Notes: generated by a model not told the origin, from the letters alone. A DNA stretch of 64,000 nt from Acidobacteriota bacterium (GCA_016703965.1 JADJBB010000021.1:744001-808000), one strand, 5' to 3'; counted from the stretch's first letter, positions 50,071 to 58,021 are shown. Translations and numbers: made by a program.

Positions 50071-52602
50071 ATGAAGATATCGATTTTCGGTTTTAGAACG
50101 ACAAAGAGATTCGCGGCGATCGCGATCCTTGCTTCGTTCGTCTTCTCGAACGTATTCGCGGTAGACGCGATCCATTCTGAGAAATACAACGTTGTTTCGA
50201 CAGCGACCGCTAAGTACACCACTGATCTGACGCAGCTAGGCCGTGAAGGTAGATTGCGTGCAGACCTGAGCTTTGAAGCAGAGACGATGCGTCTCATCAA
50301 GGTGTTAGGCGAAGGTGTCCGTCAGCCGGTCGTCGTCAATGAGGATAAAGCGGTTCAGCAGGCAATTGTCGAGCAGGCCGCACTACGTATTGCGAAGGGA
50401 ACCGTGCCGGGAAACCTCGCAAACAAGACGATCTTAAAACTGGAAACTGATGTTTTGTTTTCAAATGCTCGTACCCCGGCGGCGATCGCGGAGGCCGTCA
50501 ACGCGATCATCAAAGATGCGATAGCGTCGAAAGGCCAAACCATCCTCTTCATCGATGAACTGACGAACCTCGTCGGTTCGGCATCGGTCAAAAACGATCT
50601 CTTTACGGCAATTGCCAACGGAAAGCTCGTAATGATCGGCGCCAGCTCGGTCCTCGATTATGACGAGCGGATCGACTCGCAGCCAGAAATCGCCGGTTTT
50701 TTTGCCGGTATTCTCGTAACTGACCGCAGCAATGCCGTTGCCGTCAATGAGGAAAGATCAAGTGCCGGGGAAACCGGATTCAGAGGTGACAACATCTCGC
50801 CTGATCTCCGCGAAATGATGGAGAAAGACCCAACTGGCCGGACACGCGTCGATACGATACTGCAGGCAAAAGATGCTGACAGCTCGGTCCTGCGGTCCCT
50901 GCTCGCAAGCGGACAGGCGAACGTGACCGACCGCATAGGCAGCAGCGACACGCTCGTCGTAAATCTTCCGCTCTCGACCCTGAATGAACTCTCGACAAGC
51001 GGGACGATCAACTACGTTTCGCCAAACAGAACGATCGAGGCTCTCGGCCACGTTGAAAATACGTCGGGTGTTGCCGCGATGCGTGCTCAGGCAGCCGGAT
51101 TTGGCCGCACCTCGGCCTACACGCTGAATGGAGCAAATGTTGGCATCGCAATACTCGATTCCGGTATGCACGCGGGACATTTCGCCTTCAATGACGGCGG
51201 TTCGCGGATCGCGACAAATATGAGCTTTGTCCCGGGCGAAACGTCGACCGAAGACAATTACGGACATGGAACGCACGTCGCCTCGATCGCCGCGGGCAAC
51301 GCATCCCGCGACACGGGCTCGTATCGCGGTATCGCACCCGGAGCCAAGATACTTAACCTGAAAGTGCTGAACAGCCAGGGCAAAGGCACGACCGCCGGGC
51401 TGCTCGCGGCATTGGATTGGATCATCACAAATCGGGCAACACATAACATTCGTGTCGCTAACCTGAGCCTCGGAGTTCCGTCGATCGATACGTGGACGAA
51501 CGACCCGCTGTGCCGAAAGGTCCAGAGCCTCAACAGCTACGGCATCCTCGTCGTCGCGGCAGCCGGGAACCACGGCAAGAACGCCGCCGGACAGAAGATC
51601 TACGGCCAGGTCCATTCGCCGGGGAACGACCCTTCGGTACTGACCGTCGGTGCCAGCAACGGCCTCGGAACGGATTCACGCAGCGATGACATCATGGCGA
51701 CATACAGTTCGCACGGCCCCACCCGCAGCTACTACACGGATGCGACCGGCAAGCACTACGACAATGTCATCAAACCTGACCTGGTAGCTCCCGGCAACAA
51801 GATCGTCGGAGCCAAGGCTCGCAACAGCGCACTGCTCTATACCAGCAACCCGTCGTTAATGACCACGCCGATGGATCTCTCAGGAGAAGACAACGACGTG
51901 ATGTACCTCAGCGGAACGTCGATGTCGACTCCGATGGTCTCAGGTGCGGCGGCACTGTTATTCCAGATGAATCCTAATCTCACGCCGTCAACGGTCAAGA
52001 TGATCCTGGAATATTCGGCCCAGCCGCTTACGGGCGTTAACATGCTCGAACAAGGTGCCGGCCAGCTGAACATTGACGGTGCAGTGAAGATGGCTCGCGT
52101 GTATAAATTTGATAAGGACTATAACACCCTTAAAAAGGGCAATGGCCTTGTCCAGGCGGGTCAGACATTTCCTACGGCGACATCGACCATCGGTGGAAGC
52201 ACGTTCTCGTGGGCTCAGGGTATTCTGACAAATCACTTTTACCTAAAGGGACAGAACCTTGCTCTTCAATTCCAGGAGGTCTATTTGAACAACCGCTGGT
52301 TTGAGTCGGGCATCGGCTACAACACAAGCGGCTCGCCATCGTTCAATGGATTGTATGCTGCCGGACTTACCCTCAATCAAAACGTTCTAACCAGCAACGG
52401 TACGGCGATGGGCGGCGGCAATATCTTCCTAGCCTCGGGAGTACTAGTTGGGGACGGGGTACTCGTCGGCGACGGAGTACTGGTCGGAGACGGGGTACTC
52501 GTCGGGGACGGCGTACTGGTCGGAGACGGAGTACTGGTCGGTGACGTAACTTCGTCACAAAATATCCTGATCAACGGTGACAACACATCGGCAATGCGTT
52601 GA
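50071..52602 (+). CDS. Exported subtilase with degenerate ClpB-like domain and VLVGDG tail
   Basis: The 843-residue protein starts after AGGAG (50059-50063). A signal peptide (residues 1-30) leads into residues ~49-217, which follow the first AAA+ module of ClpA/B: YTTDLTQLGREGRLR, AIVEQAALRIAKGTVP, Walker B-like TILFIDELTNLVG (Asp162, Glu163) and GASSVLDYDERI. The Walker A loop is replaced (VNEDKAVQQA, 89-98) and the arginine-finger region is lost. Residues ~240-330 look like an I9-type propeptide. The S8 domain has Asp363 (ILDSG), His399 (GHGTH), Asn500 and Ser617 (SGTSMS). The tail holds six VLVGDG units. Both promoter and sequence tie it to the paralog at 54282. Confidence 0.9.
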   Translation: MKISIFGFRTTKRFAAIAILASFVFSNVFAVDAIHSEKYNVVSTATAKYTTDLTQLGREGRLRADLSFEAETMRLIKVLGEGVRQPVVVNEDKAVQQAIVEQAALRIAKGTVPGNLANKTILKLETDVLFSNARTPAAIAEAVNAIIKDAIASKGQTILFIDELTNLVGSASVKNDLFTAIANGKLVMIGASSVLDYDERIDSQPEIAGFFAGILVTDRSNAVAVNEERSSAGETGFRGDNISPDLREMMEKDPTGRTRVDTILQAKDADSSVLRSLLASGQANVTDRIGSSDTLVVNLPLSTLNELSTSGTINYVSPNRTIEALGHVENTSGVAAMRAQAAGFGRTSAYTLNGANVGIAILDSGMHAGHFAFNDGGSRIATNMSFVPGETSTEDNYGHGTHVASIAAGNASRDTGSYRGIAPGAKILNLKVLNSQGKGTTAGLLAALDWIITNRATHNIRVANLSLGVPSIDTWTNDPLCRKVQSLNSYGILVVAAAGNHGKNAAGQKIYGQVHSPGNDPSVLTVGASNGLGTDSRSDDIMATYSSHGPTRSYYTDATGKHYDNVIKPDLVAPGNKIVGAKARNSALLYTSNPSLMTTPMDLSGEDNDVMYLSGTSMSTPMVSGAAALLFQMNPNLTPSTVKMILEYSAQPLTGVNMLEQGAGQLNIDGAVKMARVYKFDKDYNTLKKGNGLVQAGQTFPTATSTIGGSTFSWAQGILTNHFYLKGQNLALQFQEVYLNNRWFESGIGYNTSGSPSFNGLYAAGLTLNQNVLTSNGTAMGGGNIFLASGVLVGDGVLVGDGVLVGDGVLVGDGVLVGDGVLVGDVTSSQNILINGDNTSAMR
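52441..52548 (+). repeat. 18-bp tandem repeat, 6 units (VLVGDG)
   Basis: Six units of the GTACTCGTCGGGGACGGN type encode five VLVGDG and one VLVGDV at the C terminus of subtilase 1. Third-position variation between units shows the repeat is not a fresh slippage product. Confidence 0.95.
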
Positions 52603-52622
52603 TCGCCTAATTAACCTAGCTG

Positions 52623-52659
52623 AACGGCCGGTTCCAACTGCGGAACCGGCCGTTTTTTA
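52623..52659 (+). terminator. Intrinsic terminator after subtilase 1
   Basis: AACGGCCGGTTCC (52623-52635) and GGAACCGGCCGTT (52642-52654), a perfect 13-bp stem, is followed by a T-run. Confidence 0.94.
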
Positions 52660-52768
52660 ATTTGACGATCGGCTTTGGACATTCTATTCGCTCCCGGACG
52701 TTCATGCGAGTTCTCACTCAAGGAAGCGTAGTTGCCATCACCATCGTTCGCCTGATATGTTGATCCGG

Positions 52769-52987
52769 AGCCCGCGTAGCGGGTGACATGCATAAAGCCA
52801 CGGGTGTAAACCCGTGGAACGGAAACAAGGCAGATCAAAGCCCGCGTAGCGGGCGCCAGCCCACAACCTTCGCGATCAAATAGGACCTGAAAGCTCTGTC
52901 ACCCGCTTCGCGGGCTTGGGCCCAAAGATTCGCACATTCCACGGGCTTACGCCCCGTGGCTTTATGCCGACACCCGCTACGCGGGCT
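52769..52987. repeat. 219-bp compound inverted repeat (copy C, diverged)
   Basis: The outer arm AGCCCGCGTAGCGGGTG (52769-52785) is exactly complementary to 52971-52987. Inside lie GCATAAAGCCACGGG with its complement CCCGTGGCTTTATGC, a CCACGGGTGTAAACCCGTGG hairpin, and AGCCCGCGTAGCGGGC facing ACCCGCTTCGCGGGCT. The build resembles copies A and B (GTAGCG hairpins plus CCGTGG hairpins next to a GGCTNNA motif). Confidence 0.88.
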
Positions 52988-53060
52988 GAGCTCCCTGGAA
53001 ATCACTCGGGCGAAGCCTGGAGATCAATTCTGATATCGGGTCGATGGATCGCCGTCGTTA

Positions 53061-53090
53061 AACCACCCGCTACCGAAGGTGGTTCTGACC
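53061..53090. repeat. AACCACC...GGTGGTTCTGACC repeat
   Basis: AACCACC (53061-53067) and GGTGGTT (53078-53084) form a hairpin. It shares GGTTCTGACCTG with 9471-9482. The loop contains the stop codon of the minus-strand gene. Confidence 0.75.
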
Positions 53091-53471
53091 TGGGACTCTA
53101 CTCACCCTCGACGTATTCGCCAGATCGAGGATCAGCATGGCCTCGTTGTCTAATTCTACGTGGTTGAAGGCGACGGTGCCTTTTACTTTTATGTTGTAGT
53201 TTCGGCAAAAGGGGCTGGCATGGATCATTTTTGCGTAGCTGTCGGGGCGGTCTTTTAGGGGGAAGGCGCTGGTCATCTTTGGTGAGACGCGGCGGATGCC
53301 GATCTTGGAGGTCGGTTTGCTAAAGAGCAGCTCGACAGCTTCAGGCGAGCCGATGGCCTCGAGAGCCCGGCGGTTAATTAAGATCTGGCCTTTGTGGTTG
53401 AGTGATAGGTACAAGCGGTCTTCCTTCGGCTTCGTCGGCCCGGCGGTGAAAACTTCCCATTGATCTAGCAT
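53070..53471 (-). CDS. Hypothetical protein, possible transcription-linked small protein
   Basis: The 133-residue protein reads MLDQWEVFTAGPTKPKEDRL at its start and has a YLSLNHKGQILINRRALEAI strand-helix segment reminiscent of AbrB/SpoVT-like DNA-binding folds, then PTSKIGIRRV and a C-terminal VKGTVAFNHVELDNEAMLIL. I do not recognise the family, and an AbrB-like fold is only a suggestion. The last residues (VPGQNHLR and stop) come from a dispersed repeat. A palindrome overlaps its promoter at 53495-53523. GGAG lies 13 nt before ATG 53471. Confidence 0.6.
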   Translation of the reverse strand: MLDQWEVFTAGPTKPKEDRLYLSLNHKGQILINRRALEAIGSPEAVELLFSKPTSKIGIRRVSPKMTSAFPLKDRPDSYAKMIHASPFCRNYNIKVKGTVAFNHVELDNEAMLILDLANTSRVSRVPGQNHLR

Positions 53472-53494
53472 TTTTCTTTATTCTCCTTTTATTA

Positions 53495-53523
53495 ATTGTT
53501 GCACAAATGCAACGTACGGTCAA
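53495..53523 (-). promoter_or_regulatory. Promoter with palindromic operator candidate
   Basis: On the minus strand TTGACC (53523-53518), 17 bp and AACAAT (53500-53495) precede the gene. GTTGCA-CAAA-TGCAAC (53498-53513) lies across the spacer and -10. A further TTGCAAC half-site lies at about 53545. Confidence 0.45.
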
Positions 53524-54106
53524 CATAGCAAGGAATATTTCAAATTGCAACAAAGGGAAGTGTGACAGGAGCGACATGCATCTTTGCTTGTCTCGCCGAG
53601 GCTTCCTCGGTGCTAGTGCGTCGAGGTGCGAAGCAGGTTGTGGAATATTCAGAGCTTAACACTGCAGAAGCCGCAGTGTGGCAAGCAGGGATGCATGCCG
53701 CTCCAGTCACGCTTCGCGTTGGGTGAGAGGCTCAGGCTGCGGGCTTTCGATTCTTTTTCGGCGATCGTGTGCAGGTGGTGTCTCTGGAGCACTCCATTCA
53801 AAGCGTCGCGGCCGACTATAGATCGACGAGAGGCGATAGCTATCGGGTATTTTTTCCGGGCGTTGCCGGTCGCGATCGTGCATAGCTTTGCGGGATCGCG
53901 GCGGTGATTTCCGAGGATAGGTGTCACGGAGGGCCTTTTGGGTTCTTTGGGTCCGGAGATCTTCGTAGATCACCGAAAAACGCTGGAAATACACGTTTGA
54001 CCAATCTCCGATTTACCTCTACCAATCAGGTACCTACACCGCCAGTCGGCTTTCCACTCCTCTGACCAATGAGCCGCATTCAAATTTTGTCGAAATGAAC
54101 GATTAT
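53524..54106. other. Intergenic region with repeats and no recognised gene
   Basis: It holds the 53660-53707 repeat, then about 400 bp of mixed sequence with only short frames that have no family features or Shine-Dalgarno. Confidence 0.4.
53660..53707. repeat. Hairpin plus diverged GGCAAGCAGGGATGCATGCC unit
   Basis: ACACTGC-AGAAGCC-GCAGTGT forms a 7-bp hairpin and is directly followed by GGCAAGCAGGGATGCATGCC and CTCCAGT, a diverged copy of the unit at 6488 and 31488. Confidence 0.75.
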
Positions 54107-54126
54107 CGGTCACGATGACCGGTCAA
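54107..54126. promoter_or_regulatory. Upstream activator-site candidate for subtilase 2
   Basis: CGGTCACGATGACCG (6-bp arms) followed by GTCAA, about 97 bp before the -24 element. It is the counterpart of 49901-49920. Confidence 0.5.
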
Positions 54127-54208
54127 CATCGTTCAAACTGATTCAAATACAAACAACGTTAAACGAATGAAAAATCCCTAAGTGACGCATACACAACAGG
54201 TTAGTCTT

Positions 54209-54225
54209 TTGGCACGCGCTTTGAT
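54209..54225 (+). promoter_or_regulatory. Sigma-54-type promoter of subtilase 2
   Basis: TTGGCACG-CGCT-TTGAT fits the RpoN consensus TTGGCACG-N4-TTGCW except for A in place of the -12 C. GG-to-TTG spacing equals that of subtilase 1. Confidence 0.6.
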
Positions 54226-54281
54226 TTATGGAAATCGGCGGCAAGCGCCGTCAATTTTGGTCCCACTAAGGAGATTTGGAA

Positions 54282-55394
54282 ATGAAAATATCAGTTTTCG
54301 GTTTTACAACGACAAGGAGATTCGCAGCAATTGCGATACTCGCGTCGTTCGTATTCTCGAACGTATTCGCGGTAGACGCGTTGCGTTCTGAGAAATACAA
54401 CGTTGTTTCGACAGCGACCGCTAAGTACACCACCGATCTGACGCAGCTAGGCCGTGAAGGTAGATTGCGTGCAGACCTGAGCCTTGAAGCAGAGACAATG
54501 CGTCTTATCAAGGTGTTGGGAGAAGGTGTCCGCCAGCCGGTCGTCGTCAATGAAAATAAAGGCGTCCAGCAGGCAATTGTCGAGCAGGCCGCATTGCGTA
54601 TTGCGAAGGGAACCGTTCCGGCGAACCTCGCAAACAAGACGATCTTAAAACTGGAAACTGATGTTTTGTTTTCAAATGCCCGCACCCCGGCGGCGATCGC
54701 AGAGGCTGTCAATGCCCTTGTGAAAGATGCCGTCGCGTCGAAAGGCCAGACGATCCTCTTTGTCGACGAACTGACGAACCTCGTCGGTTCCACCTCGGTC
54801 AAAAACGATCTTTTTGCGGCGATCGCTGAAGGAAAGCTAATTGTGATCGGTGCCAGCTCGTTCGAAGATTTCGAACAGCGTATCGATTCGCAGGTTGAGA
54901 TCGCGAAGTATTTTGACGGTATTCTCGTCCATGACCGTACAAATGCCGCGGCGACTGCTTCGGCTGTAGCTTCGGCAGACACGAAAAAGGATGAAGGCTT
55001 TAAGGGCGACAACATCTCGCCTGACCTTCGCGAAATGATGCAGCAGGACCCGTCTGGCAAGAAACGCGTCGACGTCGTTCTGCAGGCAAAAGATGCCGAC
55101 AATGGTGCTCTTCGCTCGCTTCTCGCAAGCGGCCAGGCACGCATCACCGACCGCATTGGCCGCAGCGAAACGCTGGTCGTCAATCTTCCGCTTTCAGCCC
55201 TCAATTCGCTCTCAAGCAGCGGCCTTGATCAACTACGCTTCGCCGGATCGTCCGCTGACCGTGACCGGCCACATCGAAGAAACGACCGGAGCCGCCGCGA
55301 TGCGTTCGCAGCCTGCGATGAACGGCCGTTCGGCTTACACGCTCGACGGAACTGGCGTTGGCGTTGCCATTGTCGATTCCGGCATTCAATCTAA
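54282..55394 (+). CDS. Subtilase 2, N-terminal part (frameshifted gene)
   Basis: ATG 54282 follows AAGGAG. The product is nearly identical to subtilase 1 over the signal peptide and degenerate ClpB-like domain (QTILFVDELTNLVGST kept, Walker A lost), then continues through the propeptide-like region to LSALNSLSSSG. Near 55225 the homology leaves this frame because there is one extra base compared with subtilase 1 (AGCGGCCTTGATCAAC versus AGCGGGACGATCAAC). The remaining residues of this frame (to 55394) have no match. It would be an inactive product unless the frame is restored by recoding or the extra base is a sequence error. Confidence 0.8.
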   Translation: MKISVFGFTTTRRFAAIAILASFVFSNVFAVDALRSEKYNVVSTATAKYTTDLTQLGREGRLRADLSLEAETMRLIKVLGEGVRQPVVVNENKGVQQAIVEQAALRIAKGTVPANLANKTILKLETDVLFSNARTPAAIAEAVNALVKDAVASKGQTILFVDELTNLVGSTSVKNDLFAAIAEGKLIVIGASSFEDFEQRIDSQVEIAKYFDGILVHDRTNAAATASAVASADTKKDEGFKGDNISPDLREMMQQDPSGKKRVDVVLQAKDADNGALRSLLASGQARITDRIGRSETLVVNLPLSALNSLSSSGLDQLRFAGSSADRDRPHRRNDRSRRDAFAACDERPFGLHARRNWRWRCHCRFRHSI

Positions 55395-56886
55395 TCACAA
55401 GGGTTTCAAGAACGGAGCTTCGAGAATTACGGCGAACGTGAACTTCACAAGCTCGCAGCAAAACGCAACGTCTGACAACTACGGCCACGGAACACACGTC
55501 GCGGGCCTCGCGGTCGGAAGTGCTTCGAATCGCAACAACGCGTACAAAGGCATCGCTCCAAATGCGAACATCATCAGCGTTAAAGTTCTCGGCAACAACG
55601 GCGAAGGCAACACTTCGTGGCTGCTTGACGGCCTTGACTGGATCATCCAGAACAAAGGCACTTACAACATCAAGGTCGCGAACCTCAGCCTGGGCACTAC
55701 CGCAGTCGATAGCTACATGAACGACCCGATCTGCAATAAGGTCAAGGAAATGGTACAAGCCGGCATCGTCGTCATTGCTGCCGCAGGTAACTTGGGCAAA
55801 AACGCGAACGGTGTCAGAACGTACGGCCGCATTCACTCGCCGGGCAACAGCCCTTATGCGATCACGGTCGGAGCAACAAACAGCTACGGAACTTCGGATC
55901 CGGGCGACGATACGGTCGCCAGCTTCAGCTCACGCGGCCCGACACGCAGCTTTTTCACCACAGCGAACGGCATGCGCGTCTATGACAACCTCATCAAACC
56001 GGACATCGTCGCTCCGGGCAACAGACTTATTTCTTACAACGCCGTCGGCAATGTGATGTCTCTCCTCAACCCGAGCCTCATTAATGCGCCGGTTGCAGGT
56101 GAAACCACCGACGATGCCACGATGACCATGAGCGGCACCTCAATGTCGGCTCCGGTCGTCTCCGGTGCGGCTGCCCTGCTCATGCAGGTCAACCCAAAAC
56201 TCACTCCCGGCATGGTTAAAATGATCATGCAATACACCGCTCAGCCTGTCGCCGGTGCCAACACCTTCGAACAGGGAGCGGGCCAACTCAACATCGACGG
56301 TGCCGTCAGACTCGCAAGGTCGCTCCGTACGGACGTTGAATTCGACGGCATGGCAAAGGGCACTTCAACCGTCCCCGCAGGCTGGTCAATGCCGACCCCA
56401 AGCTCAGGCTCATTCCAGTGGGCACAACTCATCACCGGCGACCACACGTTCATGACCGGACAGAACCTCGTGTCGCAGTACCAGACGGTCTACAATCGTG
56501 CAAACACGTTTGGCCAGGGTGTCAGTTTTGCTAACGGCGGCTTCAACCTAACCACCAGCGGTGCATTCACCACAGGCCTCAACGTAAACAGAAACGTGGT
56601 CACCAGCAATGGCGGACCAACTGGTTCCGGAACGACCTGGCTATCATACGGCGTACTCGTTGGAGACGGCGTACTCGTTGGCGATGGCGTACTCGTTGGA
56701 GACGGCGTACTAGTTGGAGATGGTGTGCTCGTTGGCGATGGTGTACTCGTCGGGGACGGTGTACTCGTCGGGGACGGTGTACTCGTCGGAGACGGCGTAC
56801 TAGTTGGAGACGGCGTACTAGTCGGCGACGGAGTCCTGGTCGGTGACAGCGTCTTATTTGGCGAAGATACTCCCTCAATGCAGTAG
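55093..56886 (+). CDS. Subtilase 2, catalytic part (frameshifted gene)
   Basis: Homology to subtilase 1 resumes at about 55224 with LINYASPDRP; codons before that are not real in this frame. The S8 catalytic domain is complete, with Asp in VAIVDSGIQ, His in NYGHGTHVAG, Asn in AAAGNLGKN and Ser in SGTSMSAPVV. The C terminus holds ten VLVGDG units plus VLVGDS and VLFGED. No good start codon with Shine-Dalgarno exists for independent translation. An acetyltransferase gene starts 55 bp later and may be in the same transcript. Confidence 0.8.
   Translation: MPTMVLFARFSQAARHASPTALAAAKRWSSIFRFQPSIRSQAAALINYASPDRPLTVTGHIEETTGAAAMRSQPAMNGRSAYTLDGTGVGVAIVDSGIQSNHKGFKNGASRITANVNFTSSQQNATSDNYGHGTHVAGLAVGSASNRNNAYKGIAPNANIISVKVLGNNGEGNTSWLLDGLDWIIQNKGTYNIKVANLSLGTTAVDSYMNDPICNKVKEMVQAGIVVIAAAGNLGKNANGVRTYGRIHSPGNSPYAITVGATNSYGTSDPGDDTVASFSSRGPTRSFFTTANGMRVYDNLIKPDIVAPGNRLISYNAVGNVMSLLNPSLINAPVAGETTDDATMTMSGTSMSAPVVSGAAALLMQVNPKLTPGMVKMIMQYTAQPVAGANTFEQGAGQLNIDGAVRLARSLRTDVEFDGMAKGTSTVPAGWSMPTPSSGSFQWAQLITGDHTFMTGQNLVSQYQTVYNRANTFGQGVSFANGGFNLTTSGAFTTGLNVNRNVVTSNGGPTGSGTTWLSYGVLVGDGVLVGDGVLVGDGVLVGDGVLVGDGVLVGDGVLVGDGVLVGDGVLVGDGVLVGDGVLVGDSVLFGEDTPSMQ
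56653..56868 (+). repeat. 18-bp tandem repeat, 12 units (VLVGDG)
   Basis: Twelve units of the GTACTCGTTGGAGACGGC type; the last two are degenerate (VLVGDS, VLFGED). Twice as many units as in subtilase 1. Confidence 0.95.
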
Positions 56887-56940
56887 GTATCTATTTACAA
56901 CAATTAACCACATAAGAATTGTAAAAAAGGAGAAAATATC

Positions 56941-57849
56941 ATGCTGCATACATTAAATGCCAACACGCTCGAAGTGCGTCGAAAATCGGGAATGCCCTTC
57001 GTATCGATCACGCCCGATCTGAGTAAAGTTCGGGAACTACAAGAAAACAACACCGCAGAAGTACTAGCATTTTTGACGATCCGTCCGGTTCACACGGTTG
57101 TGATGACAAGCTTCATTACTGATAACGGTATCGTCAGCGAATTGAATCGTGGTAAGTTCTACGGATATCGCAACTCGGAAGGAAAGCTGGAAGGCGTGGC
57201 CCTCATCGGTCACTCGACACTCGTCGAAGCCCACACGGACGCCGCTATCAGAGCCCTTGCATTCGTAGCGAAAACCGCAGAGACACCGATCCACCTGATC
57301 ATGTCGAGTGGTGACGCTGCCCAGACCTTCTGGAACCACATGACCGACGGGCTCCGTCAGCCGCGTCTAACCTGCGTCGAGCGTCTATTCGAAGCCGCTT
57401 TCCCGTTCATGGTTCAGGGAACCGATTGCGGACTTAGATTGGCGGACGCAAGTGAGCTGCTGCCGATAGCCGAGGCTCAGGCTGAGGTTGCCTTTATCGA
57501 ATGCGGCGTCGATCCGATGATCCGTGACCGGGAAGGTTTCCTTAAGAGAGTCGCAAGACGCATCGAGCAGGGCCGCGTGTTCGTTGTATTCGACGGTGAT
57601 AAGTTGGTCTTCAAGGCCGATATCATCGCTGAGACGAGCGAAGTCGCCTACCTGGAAGGTGTTTTCGTCGGTGAGGAATATCGCGGAAAAGGCATCGGTC
57701 CCAAGTGTCTTTCGGCCCTCACAGTCGAACTTCTCTCACGCGTCGCTAATGTTTGCTTGTTGAGCAATGTGGATTTCGGATCTGCTCACCGCAGCTTCGA
57801 AAAAGCCGGATTCCGAAGTTCGGATGAGTGCACCACGTTGTTTGTTTAA
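56941..57849 (+). CDS. GNAT-family acetyltransferase with N-terminal extension
   Basis: The 302-residue protein has a C-terminal GNAT domain (VFVVFDGDKLVFKADIIAET, YLEGVFVGEEYRGKGIGPKC with the acetyl-CoA loop EYRGKGIG, SAHRSFEKAGF). An N-terminal ~140-residue region looks like a decayed or second GNAT-like domain (VVMTSFITDNG, GKFYGYRNSEGKLEGVALIG). AAAGGAG precedes ATG 56941. It lies 55 bp behind subtilase 2 with no clear terminator between them. The two could be co-regulated by the sigma-54 promoter (inference). Substrate unknown. Confidence 0.87.
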   Translation: MLHTLNANTLEVRRKSGMPFVSITPDLSKVRELQENNTAEVLAFLTIRPVHTVVMTSFITDNGIVSELNRGKFYGYRNSEGKLEGVALIGHSTLVEAHTDAAIRALAFVAKTAETPIHLIMSSGDAAQTFWNHMTDGLRQPRLTCVERLFEAAFPFMVQGTDCGLRLADASELLPIAEAQAEVAFIECGVDPMIRDREGFLKRVARRIEQGRVFVVFDGDKLVFKADIIAETSEVAYLEGVFVGEEYRGKGIGPKCLSALTVELLSRVANVCLLSNVDFGSAHRSFEKAGFRSSDECTTLFV

Positions 57850-57890
57850 CAAAAAATAACAGTAGACAAAAATGTTAAGTTAACTGATAA

Positions 57891-57930
57891 TAGGGAAGGC
57901 GTGGTTTACGGCCTTCCCTTTATTATCTTT
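57891..57930 (+). terminator. Intrinsic terminator after the acetyltransferase
   Basis: GGGAAGGC (57893-57900) and GCCTTCCC (57911-57918) are followed by TTTATTATCTTTT. Confidence 0.8.
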
Positions 57931-58021
57931 TAGTTAACCTCTTTCACACCAAACGTCCCGTTCCTAACCAACGCTTTACCGCCTGTTTAGCCGAAAAAAA
58001 TTCCGGCAAAACTTGATCAAG

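Noticed and set aside
52441..52548. Proline/arginine-rich minus-strand frames over the VLVGDG repeats
   Set aside because: They are antisense shadows of the 18-bp tandem repeat without start signals.
55215..55240. Programmed +1 frameshifting in subtilase 2
   Set aside because: No slippery codon, stop codon in the A site or stimulatory structure is visible, and the paralog reads through in one frame; a mutation or sequence error is simpler.
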